Part shown: piece by piece, positions 46,507 to 54,479 of the stretch
Layout of the letters: each line of letters starts with the position of its first letter
Position numbering within the stretch: position 1 is the first letter of the stretch
Assembly: GCA_015057425.1 (NCBI GenBank)
Contig: SVEL01000010.1
Coordinates: 21,680 to 85,679, forward strand
Direction of reading: 5' to 3'
Origin: Lachnospiraceae bacterium
GTDB lineage: Bacteria > Bacillota > Clostridia > Lachnospirales > Lachnospiraceae
Length of the DNA: 64,000 nt
Made by a program: the position numbers and the translations under genes
Notes under the pieces: model-generated
The model's database searches: none
What the model was told of the DNA's origin: nothing
What the model saw: the letters and a program-made list of their open reading frames with translations, nothing else

Positions 46507-48432
46507 TTATACGTCTAACTCAGCATCATGAGCATGTTCGTAAATAAACTTTCTTCTTGGTGGGACATCATTGCCCATAAGCATTCCCGTTACATCAGAT
46601 GCCATACGTGCATCTTCTATTTCTACCTGCTTAAGAATTCTTGTTTCAGGGTTGAGAGTTGTTTCCCAAAGCTGCTCTGCATCCATTTCACCAAGACCTT
46701 TATATCTTTGAAGTGTAAATGATGAACCTGCATGTGCCTTTCTGTACTTTTCAAGAGCTTTGTCATCATAGAGATATTCACCCTCGCCCCTCTTAGGAAC
46801 AACCTTGTATAAAGGTGGCGTTGCAAGATATACATGGCCTTCATTGATAAGATCCGGCATAAATCTGTAGAAGAATGTCAGAAGCAATGTTGCGATATGA
46901 GCACCATCCACATCGGCATCAGTCATAATAATTATCTTATTATATCTAAGCTTACTTATGTCAAAATCGTTACCATAACCTTCAGAAAATCCACAGCCAA
47001 ATGAATTAATCATTGTCTTGATTTCCGCATTGGCAAGTACTTTATCCATAGTAGCCTTTTCTACGTTTAATATCTTACCTCTGATAGGAAGAATTGCCTG
47101 AGTTTTTCTGTCTCTGGCAGTTTTTGCCGAACCACCTGCCGAATCACCTTCGACTATAAACACTTCACATTCTTCCGGATTTCTGCTTTCACAGTTGGCA
47201 AGCTTACCGTTACTGTCTATTGAAAACTTAGTTTTTGTAAGTAAGTTTGTCTTAGCCTTTTCTTCAGCTTTTCGTATCTTAGCTGACTTTTCGGCACAGG
47301 CTATAACCTTCTTTAATGTATCAAGATTTTTATCAAAATATCTTTCAAGCTCTTCACCGGAAATTTCCGAAGTAACCTTACCCGCATCAGGATTATCAAG
47401 TTTCGTCTTTGTCTGACCTTCAAATCTTGGCTCAGGATGTTTTACTGCTATAACAGCTGTCATACCATTTCTAACATCCTGTCCGGTAAAGTTTGCATCC
47501 TTCTCTTTTAATATACCTAATTCCTTTGCATAGGAATTGATAACCATAGTGTACTTGGTTTTGAAGCCTGTAAGGTGAGTTCCACCTTCCTGTGTGTAGA
47601 TGTTATTACAGAAACCAAGGATATTTTCCTGGAACTCGTCGACAAACTGGAATGCCACTTCCACTTCAATTCCTTCTGAAACTCTCTTATAGTAAACAAC
47701 ATCACTGACTATATCCTTACCTTCATTAAGGTCCTTTACATAGGCCTTAATACCTTCAGTCTCACTGAATACCGTATTTTCTTCTTCTCCGAATCTCTTA
47801 TTTACAAAGTTGATTGTAAGTTCAGGATTAAGGTAAGCTGTTTCATGAAGACGGCTTTTTATGGCATCTGCCTTAAAGTATGTCTTTTCAAATATCTCTG
47901 CATCAGGAAGGAAACGGACAGTTGTACCTGTATCTCCCTTTCTGCAGGTTCCTATTTCTTCAAGTGGTGTAACAACATGGCCTCTTTCATATCTCTGATG
48001 GTAAACCTTTCCATCCTGCTTAACAGTAACCTCTAACCATTCCGAAAGAGCATTAACTACTGACGCACCTACACCATGAAGACCGCCGGATATCTTATAT
48101 CCGCCGTCACCGAACTTACCACCTGCATGCAGCACTGTAAATACAACTTCTACAGCAGTAAGTCCTGTCTTTTCATTAATACCTACCGGAATACCACGAC
48201 CATTATCAGAAATAGTTGCTGTACCATCCTTTTCAAGTACAACCTTTATTTCCTTACAATAGCCTGCAAGATGTTCATCTACTGAGTTATCTACAATTTC
48301 ATAAATAAGGTGGTTAAGTCCTTTCGTAGATACACTACCGATATACATACCCGGTCTTTTTCTTACAGCCTCAAGTCCTTCCAATACGGAAATACTATTG
48401 GCATCATATGTTTTGGTTACTTTCTCTGCCAT
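46507..48432 (-). CDS. Type IIA topoisomerase subunit B (gyrase/topo IV)
   Basis: A 641-residue ATPase subunit with the GHKL motifs YEIVDNSVDEHLAG, DNGRGIPVG and GGLHGVGASVVNALS. A transducer domain (about 220-390) follows, then TOPRIM with EGDSAGGSAK and MTDADVDGAHI. The C-terminal end has YKGLGEMDAEQLWETTLNPETR. It partners the A subunit encoded downstream. GyrB and ParE cannot be told apart from this sequence alone. A location away from the usual recF-gyrB-gyrA origin region suggests a second, ParE-like pair. Confidence 0.92.
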   Translation of the reverse strand: MAEKVTKTYDANSISVLEGLEAVRKRPGMYIGSVSTKGLNHLIYEIVDNSVDEHLAGYCKEIKVVLEKDGTATISDNGRGIPVGINEKTGLTAVEVVFTVLHAGGKFGDGGYKISGGLHGVGASVVNALSEWLEVTVKQDGKVYHQRYERGHVVTPLEEIGTCRKGDTGTTVRFLPDAEIFEKTYFKADAIKSRLHETAYLNPELTINFVNKRFGEEENTVFSETEGIKAYVKDLNEGKDIVSDVVYYKRVSEGIEVEVAFQFVDEFQENILGFCNNIYTQEGGTHLTGFKTKYTMVINSYAKELGILKEKDANFTGQDVRNGMTAVIAVKHPEPRFEGQTKTKLDNPDAGKVTSEISGEELERYFDKNLDTLKKVIACAEKSAKIRKAEEKAKTNLLTKTKFSIDSNGKLANCESRNPEECEVFIVEGDSAGGSAKTARDRKTQAILPIRGKILNVEKATMDKVLANAEIKTMINSFGCGFSEGYGNDFDISKLRYNKIIIMTDADVDGAHIATLLLTFFYRFMPDLINEGHVYLATPPLYKVVPKRGEGEYLYDDKALEKYRKAHAGSSFTLQRYKGLGEMDAEQLWETTLNPETRILKQVEIEDARMASDVTGMLMGNDVPPRRKFIYEHAHDAELDV

Positions 48433-48459
48433 TTTAATCCTGACCTTTCTGAAAATTCT

Positions 48460-49113
48460 TTATAAGCATCTCTTAAAATACTTTCTTAAAAGCGTTTCTT
48501 CTTTTTCAATATGACTGTAATCATTCACTCTTTCTATGTAAAATCTGTCTTTGTTCTCATCATAATCAATCTGAGTTAAGCTGCAATTTTCCAAATCCCG
48601 TGAAAATACAAGCTTATTTTCAAATCCGCATCCTAAAATTCCGGCAAGCACGCTTCTTATAACGCCACCATGTGTAACAATTGCAACGCTTTCCACATTA
48701 TCAGAATCTGCTTCTTTTGCAATATCTCTTATAACCGGAAATGCTCTGTCAAAAACGTCCTGTCCACATTCGCCGCCCGGAAACTTAAGGTCGCTTGTCA
48801 TTTCTTTTCTTTCAGCAATAAATTCTCCAAACTGCTCCTTTATTTGCGCATCAGTAAGCCCTGTGAGAAATCCGAAATTCATCTCTTCAAGCTCATCAAA
48901 TCGTTTATATGGAACATTCAAAAGTTCATTTATTATTTCCGCTGTTTCCACGGCACGAATCAAATTGCTTGAATACAATCTTTTAATTCCGTATTCTTTA
49001 AGTCTTTGTCCGCAAAGTTCTGCCTGCCTTCTTCCCGCATCTGCAAGGGGAACATCTACATTGCACAATTCACTTTCCTGTCTGCCATGCCTTATAAGAT
49101 AAATCTTAACCAT
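48460..49113 (-). CDS. Histidine phosphatase (phosphoglycerate mutase-like)
   Basis: A 217-residue cytosolic phosphatase with the catalytic LIRHGRQES, LYSSNLIRAVETAEII, FDELEEMNFGFLTG and the second His in VTHGGVIRSVLAG. The pattern resembles CobC or GpmB phosphatases, but no cobalamin or glycolysis gene is adjacent. The substrate is open. It starts 61 bases after a GNAT gene and precedes the topoisomerase B gene on the same strand. Confidence 0.9.
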   Translation of the reverse strand: MVKIYLIRHGRQESELCNVDVPLADAGRRQAELCGQRLKEYGIKRLYSSNLIRAVETAEIINELLNVPYKRFDELEEMNFGFLTGLTDAQIKEQFGEFIAERKEMTSDLKFPGGECGQDVFDRAFPVIRDIAKEADSDNVESVAIVTHGGVIRSVLAGILGCGFENKLVFSRDLENCSLTQIDYDENKDRFYIERVNDYSHIEKEETLLRKYFKRCL

Positions 49114-49174
49114 TTTAATAACTCCATTTACATTTTTTAACTTTACTACATTTTAATAATTTGATACTTATCTG

Positions 49175-49597
49175 TTATTTATCGTTAAGATACATAATCA
49201 TACCGGGACCAAGGCTTTCTGTAGGTCTGCCGATAAATCCAAACTTCTCATAAAATGGTTCACGCCCTTTCGCACACATTAGGCAAAGCATAAGCTCCGT
49301 ATTTTCCATTCTAAGGCCTTCTACATAACCTATAAGTCTTTCCATCAATGCTCTGCCTACACCGCTTTGCTGATATGCCGGATCAACTACCAATTCCTGA
49401 ATGTAGCATATAACTGCTCCGTCGCCTACTATTCTTCCCATTCCTATAGGCTTATTTCCATCGTAAGCACAGAATGTAACTATACTGTTTGCCAGTGCTT
49501 TTTCCATCTGTTCTATTGATAATTTTTTCCAATTTACGGAACTTCTAAGATATTTGTAATCATTTATATTTAATGTATTCTCTTTAATTTCAAACAT
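49175..49597 (-). CDS. GNAT N-acetyltransferase
   Basis: A 140-residue acetyl-CoA-dependent acyltransferase. The acetyl-CoA loop is QELVVDPAYQQSGVGRALMERL. FCAYDGNKPIGMGRIVGDG forms the preceding strands, and FYEKFGFIGRP is the usual C-terminal motif. The substrate is unknown. It has a GGAGGCAAC-type ribosome site. Confidence 0.9.
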   Translation of the reverse strand: MFEIKENTLNINDYKYLRSSVNWKKLSIEQMEKALANSIVTFCAYDGNKPIGMGRIVGDGAVICYIQELVVDPAYQQSGVGRALMERLIGYVEGLRMENTELMLCLMCAKGREPFYEKFGFIGRPTESLGPGMIMYLNDK

Positions 49598-49703
49598 TGT
49601 TGCCTCCTGACATCAATATCTTGTGCTTACTATCACACAATTACTCAACCTATAGTATATAATATCGGACAAGGTAATTCAAGTGGAAAAGTGGATTTTT
49701 CTA

Positions 49704-50387
49704 TCATAATATAACCTTAACTTCTTTTGTAATATCTATACTTTCAGGTGTCACTTCACATTCCATTGCAATAATATTAACACCCTGTTTCTTTGCAATT
49801 TTAAGCGTGTCTCCAAATTCTTTATGAGTTTCATAGTTTGGCTCAAAGTATTTTACATTACTCATCTGTATTACAAAAAGAATGTATGCCTCGTATCCTT
49901 CGTCTACGGCTTTCATCAGTTCTTTTATATGTTTAACCCCTCTTTCTGTCGGTGCATCAGGAAATCTTACAACACTGTCAGTTTCAAGAGTAACTCCTTT
50001 TACTTCCATAAATGCTTTTTTTCCATCATATTCAAAATATATATCAAACCTGGAGTCGCCGTATTTCTGTTCACGTTTCATGTATGTTATATTTTTAAAA
50101 TTTGATTTATTGACGAGCCAATCTGCAGCAACAGCATTTGGTACCTGTGAATCCATATTTATCATTCTCTCGCCTTTTTTTACAGCTATAAGCGAGTATC
50201 TGGTCTTTCTGTTTGTATCTGTTCCATGGTCTTCCACATACACGACAGTTCCCGGAACAAGCAGTTCTTTACATCTGCCGGTGTTTTTAACATGGCAAAT
50301 AACTTCTTGACCTTCCACATTTACATAAGCAATAAATCTATTAGGCCTTTCTATAAAAATACCTTCTAATATTTTTAAATATTTCAT
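49704..50387 (-). CDS. sfsA: SfsA-family protein
   Basis: A 227-residue protein of the SfsA (DNA/RNA nuclease) family. It has an N-terminal OB-like part (FIERPNRFIAYV, CHVKNTGRCKELLVPGTVVYVE) and a nuclease-like domain with the PD-(D/E)xK pattern SRFDIYFEYDGKKAFMEVKGVTLE. FPDAPTERGVKHIKEL follows, then a Phe-rich VIQMSNVKYFEPN. The name derives from sugar-fermentation stimulation in E. coli. Its physiological role here is unknown. The first bases are shared with the upstream edge of the divergent Pr6Pr gene region. Confidence 0.93.
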   Translation of the reverse strand: MKYLKILEGIFIERPNRFIAYVNVEGQEVICHVKNTGRCKELLVPGTVVYVEDHGTDTNRKTRYSLIAVKKGERMINMDSQVPNAVAADWLVNKSNFKNITYMKREQKYGDSRFDIYFEYDGKKAFMEVKGVTLETDSVVRFPDAPTERGVKHIKELMKAVDEGYEAYILFVIQMSNVKYFEPNYETHKEFGDTLKIAKKQGVNIIAMECEVTPESIDITKEVKVIL

Positions 50388-50469
50388 GTTTCATTCCTTT
50401 CATTACGGGCATACTATATACAAATATTGTTTGAAGACTTTTTATTTTGTCTTCGGATTGGAGATTGCT

Positions 50470-51123
50470 TTGTATATTAAAAATCCAACTTCCGCCATAA
50501 TATTCAGATTCATCTGCCTTTTTTTATGCGCTTACGGTTTAATAATAAATATTGTACCATTTTCCACATCAAAATTTCTACATATGTTGACATATTTTAC
50601 TATTTTAACTAACATTCTATGCTCCTATGTATTTGTCAGATGTGTTCTTCTTTCAACCATATCTATGTTTACCGGTTCCGAGACACAATATAGCAATTCA
50701 TTGATTTTTCTTAAAGGTCTTGCCACCATGTCCATAATTATTTCATGCATAGTATATCACTTTGTTCTAAAAAACAGTGATATTTCTTATAGCGCGCGCG
50801 GAATAATGGAAATAAGCAAAAACGACTTTTTTGTACATTATCTTGTCCCCTTTTTTACGACTGCCGATTGGATTCTTTTCCAGCCTAAAGGGCGTTATAA
50901 ATGGACAGACCCTTTAAAATGGATTGCTTTTCCGCTTATATATATTACTGTAGTTATGTTTGTCAATAAATATACAGAAGATTATCCTTACTTTTTTATG
51001 AACGTAAGAACATACGGTTTAAATACTTTTTTCAGTATTATTGTCGTATTGGGGATTTTATGTCTGATTATAGGTTATGGAATTGTGGCTCTTGATAAGC
51101 TGCTCAAACTTCGTTCTCGCTGA
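50470..51123 (+). CDS. Pr6Pr-like six-helix membrane protein
   Basis: A 217-residue membrane protein with six predicted helices. The motif FQPKGRYKWTDPLKWIAFPLIY between the fourth and fifth helices is characteristic of the Pr6Pr family of unknown function. I chose TTG at 50470 because GGAG lies six bases upstream and the first helix follows directly. The frame also opens at an ATG at 50386, but that overlaps the sfsA start and has no ribosome site. Its 3' end (KLRSR and stop) lies in the first copy of a 37-base direct repeat. Confidence 0.72.
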   Translation: MYIKNPTSAIIFRFICLFLCAYGLIINIVPFSTSKFLHMLTYFTILTNILCSYVFVRCVLLSTISMFTGSETQYSNSLIFLKGLATMSIIISCIVYHFVLKNSDISYSARGIMEISKNDFFVHYLVPFFTTADWILFQPKGRYKWTDPLKWIAFPLIYITVVMFVNKYTEDYPYFFMNVRTYGLNTFFSIIVVLGILCLIIGYGIVALDKLLKLRSR

Positions 51124-51215
51124 TAAACGGTCGTAAAATCATTATCTTCTTCCTACGGTGTTATTTTCGACCGCTCAGCTCGAACTTTGTTCTCGCTGAT
51201 AAACGGTCGTAAAAT
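51103..51215 (+). repeat. 37-base direct repeat spanning the end of the Pr6Pr gene
   Basis: 51103-51139 and 51179-51215 match at 35 of 37 positions, starting CTCAAACTTCGTTCTCGCTG in the first copy. The first copy includes the last codons and stop of the Pr6Pr gene. Between the copies CGGTCGTAAAAT (51128-51139) can pair with ATTTTCGACCG (51163-51173) and may terminate transcription. Confidence 0.8.
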
Positions 51216-51237
51216 AAAAAGCTACCGCTTTTTATTT
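51212..51237. terminator. Hairpin terminator downstream of Pr6Pr gene
   Basis: AAATAAAAAGC and GCTTTTTATTT (51212-51222, 51227-51237) form a perfect 11-base stem with a TACC loop, overlapping the second copy of the direct repeat. Confidence 0.7.
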
Positions 51238-51240
51238 CAT

Positions 51241-51302
51241 AGTAAAAAATTAAGTACCCTCTACCACAAGCAAGCTTGTGTAGCGGATACTTATTTTTTA
51301 CT
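51241..51302. terminator. Nested hairpin after the Gly-rich protein gene
   Basis: The outer stem AGTAAAAAAT-TAAGTA pairs with TACTTA-TTTTTTACT. The inner stem CTAC-ACAAG pairs with CTTGT-GTAG around CAAG. It lies 40 bases after the stop of the minus-strand gene that ends at 51343. Confidence 0.7.
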
Positions 51303-51342
51303 AAAAATAACACCTATTATCTTTTTACTTTACTCGTCGTCA

Positions 51343-51972
51343 TTACATGTACATATCGAAATCGTCGTCATCGTATTCGTCGTTTTCGTATGCTTTTGTC
51401 CAGTCTATGTTGCCGGATCTTTTTGGTTTTGCGTGTACTTTTGGACGATTTTCTTTCTTTGAGGATTCTGCCTGTTTCTTCTTAACAGCTTTCTTCTCTC
51501 TTTCTAATCTGTTCATAATTTCGATTTTGTCTGACTGCTGTTCCTTCGGCTTGCTGCTTGTCTGAGCCTTTGGTCTTGGCTTACGAACATCATCTTCATC
51601 ATCTTTATCTTTAAAATCAAAGCCTTTATCATAACCTCTGTTATTGTTTGGCTTGTATCCACCCTGTGCCGGTCTTCCGCTTCCTGACTGACTGCCTTTA
51701 TATCCGCCCTGTCCGCCTGACTGAGCACCCTGATTACTTCTGAAACCACCCTGATTTCCTTTGTAACCACCTTTATTGTCTCTGTTATCTCTTTTTTCTC
51801 TTGAATCTGCATTGCCCTGGTAATCTCTACGTCTGTTACCATCGCCTGCTACATAACTCTTACCTTCAGTTCTCGGAGTATAATTACCTGTTGAACGGTA
51901 TATCTTCTTTTCTCCTGTTGCTTTTTCTTTCTTTTCTTTACCCTGGTCATAACCAGTATTTGTAACTGCCAC
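51343..51972 (-). CDS. Disordered Gly-rich, GGYKG-repeat basic protein
   Basis: A 209-residue protein I do not recognise as a named family. It has no membrane helix or signal peptide. Residues 1-70 are Lys/Arg/Asn-rich. Residues about 70-120 hold repeats of GGYKGNQ, GGFRSNQ, GGYKGSQ and GGYKPN. Then come DFKDKDDEDD, a Lys-rich helix (MNRLEREKKAVKKKQAESS) and an acidic aromatic tail ending DWTKAYENDEYDDDDFDMYM. The composition is like RNA-binding RGG/YG-rich proteins. The start is GTG at 51972, nine bases after GGGAGG, and a promoter is at 52015-52042. Codon use and signals indicate a real gene, but the function is unknown. Confidence 0.75.
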   Translation of the reverse strand: MAVTNTGYDQGKEKKEKATGEKKIYRSTGNYTPRTEGKSYVAGDGNRRRDYQGNADSREKRDNRDNKGGYKGNQGGFRSNQGAQSGGQGGYKGSQSGSGRPAQGGYKPNNNRGYDKGFDFKDKDDEDDVRKPRPKAQTSSKPKEQQSDKIEIMNRLEREKKAVKKKQAESSKKENRPKVHAKPKRSGNIDWTKAYENDEYDDDDFDMYM

Positions 51973-52014
51973 TGAAATGTTCCTCCCATAGTGTTTGTAT
52001 TAAAATACATTATT

Positions 52015-52042
52015 ATTTTATTATATTTTTCAGTATTGTCAA
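52015..52042 (-). promoter_or_regulatory. Promoter of the Gly-rich protein gene
   Basis: Minus-strand -35 TTGACA (52037-52042), 16-base spacer, -10 TAAAAT (52015-52020), about 43 bases before the GTG start. The remaining 51973-52220 divergent gap holds nothing else I can name. A TTGACA at 52146-52151 may serve the DUF1292 gene, but its -10 is poor. Confidence 0.7.
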
Positions 52043-52220
52043 CGATTTTTCTTGATTTTTTCGAACTTTTTTAACATTCCTTTAACCTTTCAAATACAGG
52101 TACAAAATAACCATCACCTCAATGTCTGAAATATATATTATCATCTTGACAACATTGCCTCTCTTATGAGAAGATATTGAAAGAAAAAAAGAACTATAAT
52201 ATTCAAAAATGGAGGTCAAA

Positions 52221-52538
52221 ATGGGAAAGAATAATCAGGATTACGAAGATGATGAAATGATGGTAACTTTAACTCTCGACGATGATTCAGAAGTTGAATG
52301 TGTTGTTATAACAATATTTGAAGCAGATGGAAAGGATTATATCGCTTTATTACCTACAGATGGCATTGAAAGCGAAGAAGGTGAAGTTTTCCTTTACAGA
52401 TACAGCGAAGATGCTGAAGGCAATCCGGACCTTGCTAACATTGAATCTGATGAAGAATATGAAATCGTTGCTGATGCTTTTGACGAATGGCTTGACAGTC
52501 AGGAATATGACGAATTAGTTGGCGACGAAGAAGAGTAA
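52221..52538 (+). CDS. DUF1292 acidic protein
   Basis: A 105-residue, very acidic cytosolic protein of the DUF1292 (YrzB-like) family. Typical parts are TLTLDDDSEVECVVITIFEADGKDYIALLP, EVFLYRY, and EEYEIVADAFDEWL. Start ATG 52221 follows GGAGG by five bases. The function of DUF1292 is unknown. It often lies near ruvX and mltG in Firmicutes, but not here. It is a single-gene unit with its own terminator. Confidence 0.88.
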   Translation: MGKNNQDYEDDEMMVTLTLDDDSEVECVVITIFEADGKDYIALLPTDGIESEEGEVFLYRYSEDAEGNPDLANIESDEEYEIVADAFDEWLDSQEYDELVGDEEE

Positions 52539-52558
52539 AATTTTAAGATTACAAATAG

Positions 52559-52583
52559 AAGGGGCTTTTTATAAAGCCCCTTT
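52559..52583 (+). terminator. Terminator after the DUF1292 gene
   Basis: GGGGCTTT (52561-52568) pairs with AAAGCCCC (52573-52580) around TTAT, flanked by AA and TTT. It also lies between convergent genes. Confidence 0.88.
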
Positions 52584-52597
52584 AATGATGTTTATTT

Positions 52598-53104
52598 TTA
52601 TGCATTTTGTTCTTTCTCAGCCCGCACCAGTCTCCACTTTTCCGTATCATAGAAATTAGCTGTTATTATAGCAGCAACATTTAAAAAGATGAATGCTATA
52701 GATGAAACCGGTGTTACTAAGCAGACAATCCAATATATGCTTAATAACAAATTTTCTGCTCCATGAGTTGATGGCCCGGTACCAACCATGCACAAGAATA
52801 CAATTAATGAAAGGATGATATTCACAACTCCACAAAGTGCAGTATTGACGGTACCACCATCTTTAATTTCTCTTCTGGCACCAACATACAACACTATAGT
52901 CATTATCGTTTGAATCACAGTAACAAGTAACGATATAAATATTCTAATATTCATACTATGACCGGCATTACATTCATCGCACATCCCCGGAAATCCTACT
53001 AACACATCTGCGAAGCAAAACATCATGCCCGCCGCCATCACAGCAGATACTACCGTCATAATTGCCAATATAATATTTATAACTTTTGCATATTTATTTT
53101 TCAT
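52598..53104 (-). CDS. Four-helix membrane protein of unknown function
   Basis: A 168-residue integral membrane protein. Four hydrophobic segments lie at about 8-38, 50-75, 83-110 and 120-155, with a CDECNAGH loop between the first and second. I do not recognise a family. The start ATG 53104 has GGAGG seven bases upstream. A frame to 53155 lacks a site. It begins 27 bases after the propeller lipoprotein gene on the same strand. Confidence 0.7.
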   Translation of the reverse strand: MKNKYAKVINIILAIMTVVSAVMAAGMMFCFADVLVGFPGMCDECNAGHSMNIRIFISLLVTVIQTIMTIVLYVGARREIKDGGTVNTALCGVVNIILSLIVFLCMVGTGPSTHGAENLLLSIYWIVCLVTPVSSIAFIFLNVAAIITANFYDTEKWRLVRAEKEQNA

Positions 53105-53130
53105 CCCAATACCTCCTATGTATAATATTT

Positions 53131-54411
53131 TTATCCGGTTATCTCCGTTAACCACTCGTTTTTTGCTGTTCCCTTTCGCTTTATCAGTTTATATTTATCC
53201 GGATTATTATCAAACATCTTATCACGACTTATGGCTACAAGATATTCATCTTCAACACTTATAATATTGTTACCGATAGTTCCATACACTCTATAATCCA
53301 TATAATCCACATATTTAAAATCAAGATCAAATACAAATGTTATACCATCAAACGGTTCACACAGATAAATATATTTGTCATCTGCATAAAAAACTTTTGT
53401 CCCACCTATTCTAAAAGATTTTAGTATTTGTATTTTTCCTTCATCCAATCCGCTTTCTTCAAGTAAAGCTTTTGTATCTTTTACCTGATCATACATATAG
53501 TAAATAAATTCTTCACCTGCTTCTGCGTATGCAAGCGTCTTTCCCACATTATTATAGCCTGTTATATAATGTTCATTTTCACCAACAGCCTCTACAAGAC
53601 CTGTGTCAAGTTGTATTCTCTTACATCCACCGTTATAATAATACAAATATCCATCATAAATTGAATATGTAAATGAATATCCGTCTTCTGAAACATCTTC
53701 ATTAAGTATAATTTCTGCTTTCTGTGAACCATCAAGTTTATATCTGTATATAAAAAGCTTTTTTTCTATGGGAACCGATGTAAACCCACCTGTAGGATTT
53801 CCATTATCATCAAGATTGGGTACGTCTTCTGTTAACTCTTCACTTAATATATAATAAACATAACCGTCTGCCATTTGCATATAATGACCGGAAACACCTA
53901 CATTTTTACAGATTCCCTTTTTATAAATATACCCAAGGTCTTCATGTTCTCCACCATTTAGCGGAATCTTTATTAACATCAAACTATTATCAGTATGATT
54001 CGCTATAAGTGCATATATACCATCATTTACAGCTTTAATTCCTTTAACATAATTAGGGCTTGCAGCCAGAAAAGCACCACATTTTTCCCCTTTATGTTTG
54101 CAGTCCTTCTTATTGCAAAGCGGTTTCTGTATACCTTCTTCCAAATCTGCCACATACAATAATTTTTCGCCGTTTCCGGTTGTTTCACAGGAATACACCT
54201 TATTATCATAACCGGTTACATAGTAATACAAAGTTTCCATGTAATTGTAATCCATATCCTCTACATTAACCGATACACTGTTATCGTATCCCGTACTTTC
54301 TTCTTCGTGTCTTATGGTGAATCCTTCTTTATCACCATCATTCTTGCAGCTACACATAAATGAACACAAAAAAACTACACCCAAAAACAATATGCCCATA
54401 CTTTTTTTCAT
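53131..54411 (-). CDS. DUF5050-like propeller lipoprotein
   Basis: A 426-residue predicted lipoprotein. It has a signal helix and Cys-rich lipobox (FMCSC), a disordered acidic linker and a beta-propeller of YYYVTGYDNKVYSCETTGNGEKL, GIYALIANHTDNSLMLIKIPLNG, YVYYILSEE and YLYYYNGG type repeats. Cys residues in CNKKDCKHKGEKCGAF may bind metal or form disulfides. It resembles the DUF5050 protein at 39565 but adds the Cys cluster. Start ATG 54411 is chosen from AAGGTTTTTATG context with GGGAGAAGG. The frame opens further to 54441. Confidence 0.72.
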   Translation of the reverse strand: MKKSMGILFLGVVFLCSFMCSCKNDGDKEGFTIRHEEESTGYDNSVSVNVEDMDYNYMETLYYYVTGYDNKVYSCETTGNGEKLLYVADLEEGIQKPLCNKKDCKHKGEKCGAFLAASPNYVKGIKAVNDGIYALIANHTDNSLMLIKIPLNGGEHEDLGYIYKKGICKNVGVSGHYMQMADGYVYYILSEELTEDVPNLDDNGNPTGGFTSVPIEKKLFIYRYKLDGSQKAEIILNEDVSEDGYSFTYSIYDGYLYYYNGGCKRIQLDTGLVEAVGENEHYITGYNNVGKTLAYAEAGEEFIYYMYDQVKDTKALLEESGLDEGKIQILKSFRIGGTKVFYADDKYIYLCEPFDGITFVFDLDFKYVDYMDYRVYGTIGNNIISVEDEYLVAISRDKMFDNNPDKYKLIKRKGTAKNEWLTEITG

Positions 54412-54479
54412 AAAAACCTTCTCCCTTCTGACACGTGCCACAAAACATACAGTAATTATATCACTTTTGATTTCCTAAT

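Noticed and set aside
44012..48432. Replication-origin region because of the gyrase-like pair
   Set aside because: No dnaA, dnaN or recF, and no DnaA-box cluster next to it. The missing GyrA box suggests a second topoisomerase.
50386..50469. Longer N-terminus for the Pr6Pr protein from ATG at 50386
   Set aside because: It overlaps the divergent sfsA start, has no ribosome site, and the TTG at 50470 has one and begins the first helix.
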